Below, piece after piece: positions 59,743-60,000 of a stretch of DNA of 60,000 nucleotides; the stretch's first letter is position 1; every line of letters begins with the position of its first letter. The translations under genes were made by a program, and so were the position numbers. Where the stretch lies: the NCBI GenBank assembly GCA_964035545.1, contig OZ037767.1:11391081-11451080 (forward strand), in the 5' to 3' direction. Source of the DNA: Bugula neritina (Eukaryota > Bryozoa > Gymnolaemata > Cheilostomatida > Bugulidae). Below the pieces are notes generated by a model, which was not told the DNA's origin, made no database searches, and saw only the letters and a list, made by a program, of their open reading frames with translations.

Positions 59743-60000
59743 TAGGCTTACTCTTGCCTGAGTGGCGTGCCAACTTTTTCTGCCACTAGCTGCTTTATAT
59801 CTGAGCCTCTTATTGTTTTTGACGATATATAACTTTACCATTATTGAACCAGCGTAGGGTGTTAGTTTTTGAAATGCTGTGTAAGAGCTTACTGGCTTCA
59901 ACTCGTCTCTGACCTGGAAGGGTTTAACAATTTTCACCGTTGTGAGACCTGGATTATCACCATCTTTTGCTTTAATTATTAACCTTTGCTTCTCTTCCGT
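59743..60000 (-). CDS. Unidentified ORF at the right edge
   Basis: The - strand is open from the window edge to the MITE; landmarks are 'FQKLTPYAGSIMVKLYIVKN' and 'LRYKAASGRKSWH'. It lies upstream of the integrase in the Polinton, and the MITE appears to cut its 3' end. No family recognised. Confidence 0.35.

Larger units (their letters stand above)
48590..60000 (-). mobile_element. Polinton/Maverick (adintovirus-like) element, decayed, incomplete at the right edge
   Basis: The gene set on the - strand, from high to low coordinate, is integrase with chromodomain, penton-like minor capsid protein, small basic protein, major capsid protein, adenain-like protease and protein-primed DNA polymerase B. 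One divergent + ORF (54135-54542) sits between protease and polymerase. The capsid genes and the retro-type integrase together define Polintons. Nearly every gene carries stops or frameshifts, so it is an old endogenous copy. No FtsK-like packaging ATPase is visible; it may lie beyond 60000 or be lost. Confidence 0.92.

Overview
The window is animal nuclear DNA. It is AT-rich and intron-rich with GT/AG splice sites, and it is full of microsatellites and invertebrate-type transposable elements (Penelope-like, Polinton/Maverick, chromovirus-like gypsy, copia, tRNA-derived SINEs, MITEs). A marine invertebrate, perhaps a lophotrochozoan, fits best. I cannot name the species. No bacterial operons, CRISPR arrays or rRNA genes are seen.

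Host genes. Two tandem paralogues on the + strand encode cell-surface glycoproteins ending in an Ig-like domain, a 22-nt micro-exon and a transmembrane exon. Only the 3' end of copy 1 (54-4560) is inside the window. Copy 2 (21583-36064) shows a longer ectodomain with a laminin-G/concanavalin-like domain. Between them on the - strand lies a Golgi sulfotransferase gene (16740-6378), for which I could phase seven exons and recover both PAPS-binding segments. A short unidentified host gene fragment on the - strand (48090-47683) sits between a copia element and a Polinton.

Mobile DNA. 9.1-13.5 kb holds a LINE fragment, a Penelope-like element (PLE) tail interrupted by a CACTG-ended DNA transposon, a truncated hammerhead-ribozyme repeat and a TIR transposon. 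26.8-30 kb, an intron of the copy 2 gene, is packed with PLE debris and (TA)n tracts. 38.1-40.1 kb holds a TIR-transposon fragment, a GC-richer block and a tandem dimer of a 270-bp hammerhead-ribozyme unit (retrozyme-like) between two long (TA)n tracts. 40267-44578 is a complete but decayed gypsy element with 197-bp LTRs and a 5-bp target duplication. 44735-47248 is a 3'-truncated copia. 48.6-60 kb is a decayed Polinton with DNA polymerase B, adenain-like protease, double-jelly-roll major capsid protein, penton-like minor capsid protein and chromodomain integrase.

The most striking signal is a set of hammerhead ribozyme motifs. At least six have a complete CUGANGA...GAAA core with closing stems, and others are degraded. 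They lie at the 3' ends of PLE fragments, in a tandem dimer, and in two inverted-repeat (head-to-head) arrangements. Nearly all are next to (TA)n. This ties PLE retrotransposition, self-cleaving RNA and TA microsatellites together at one locus.
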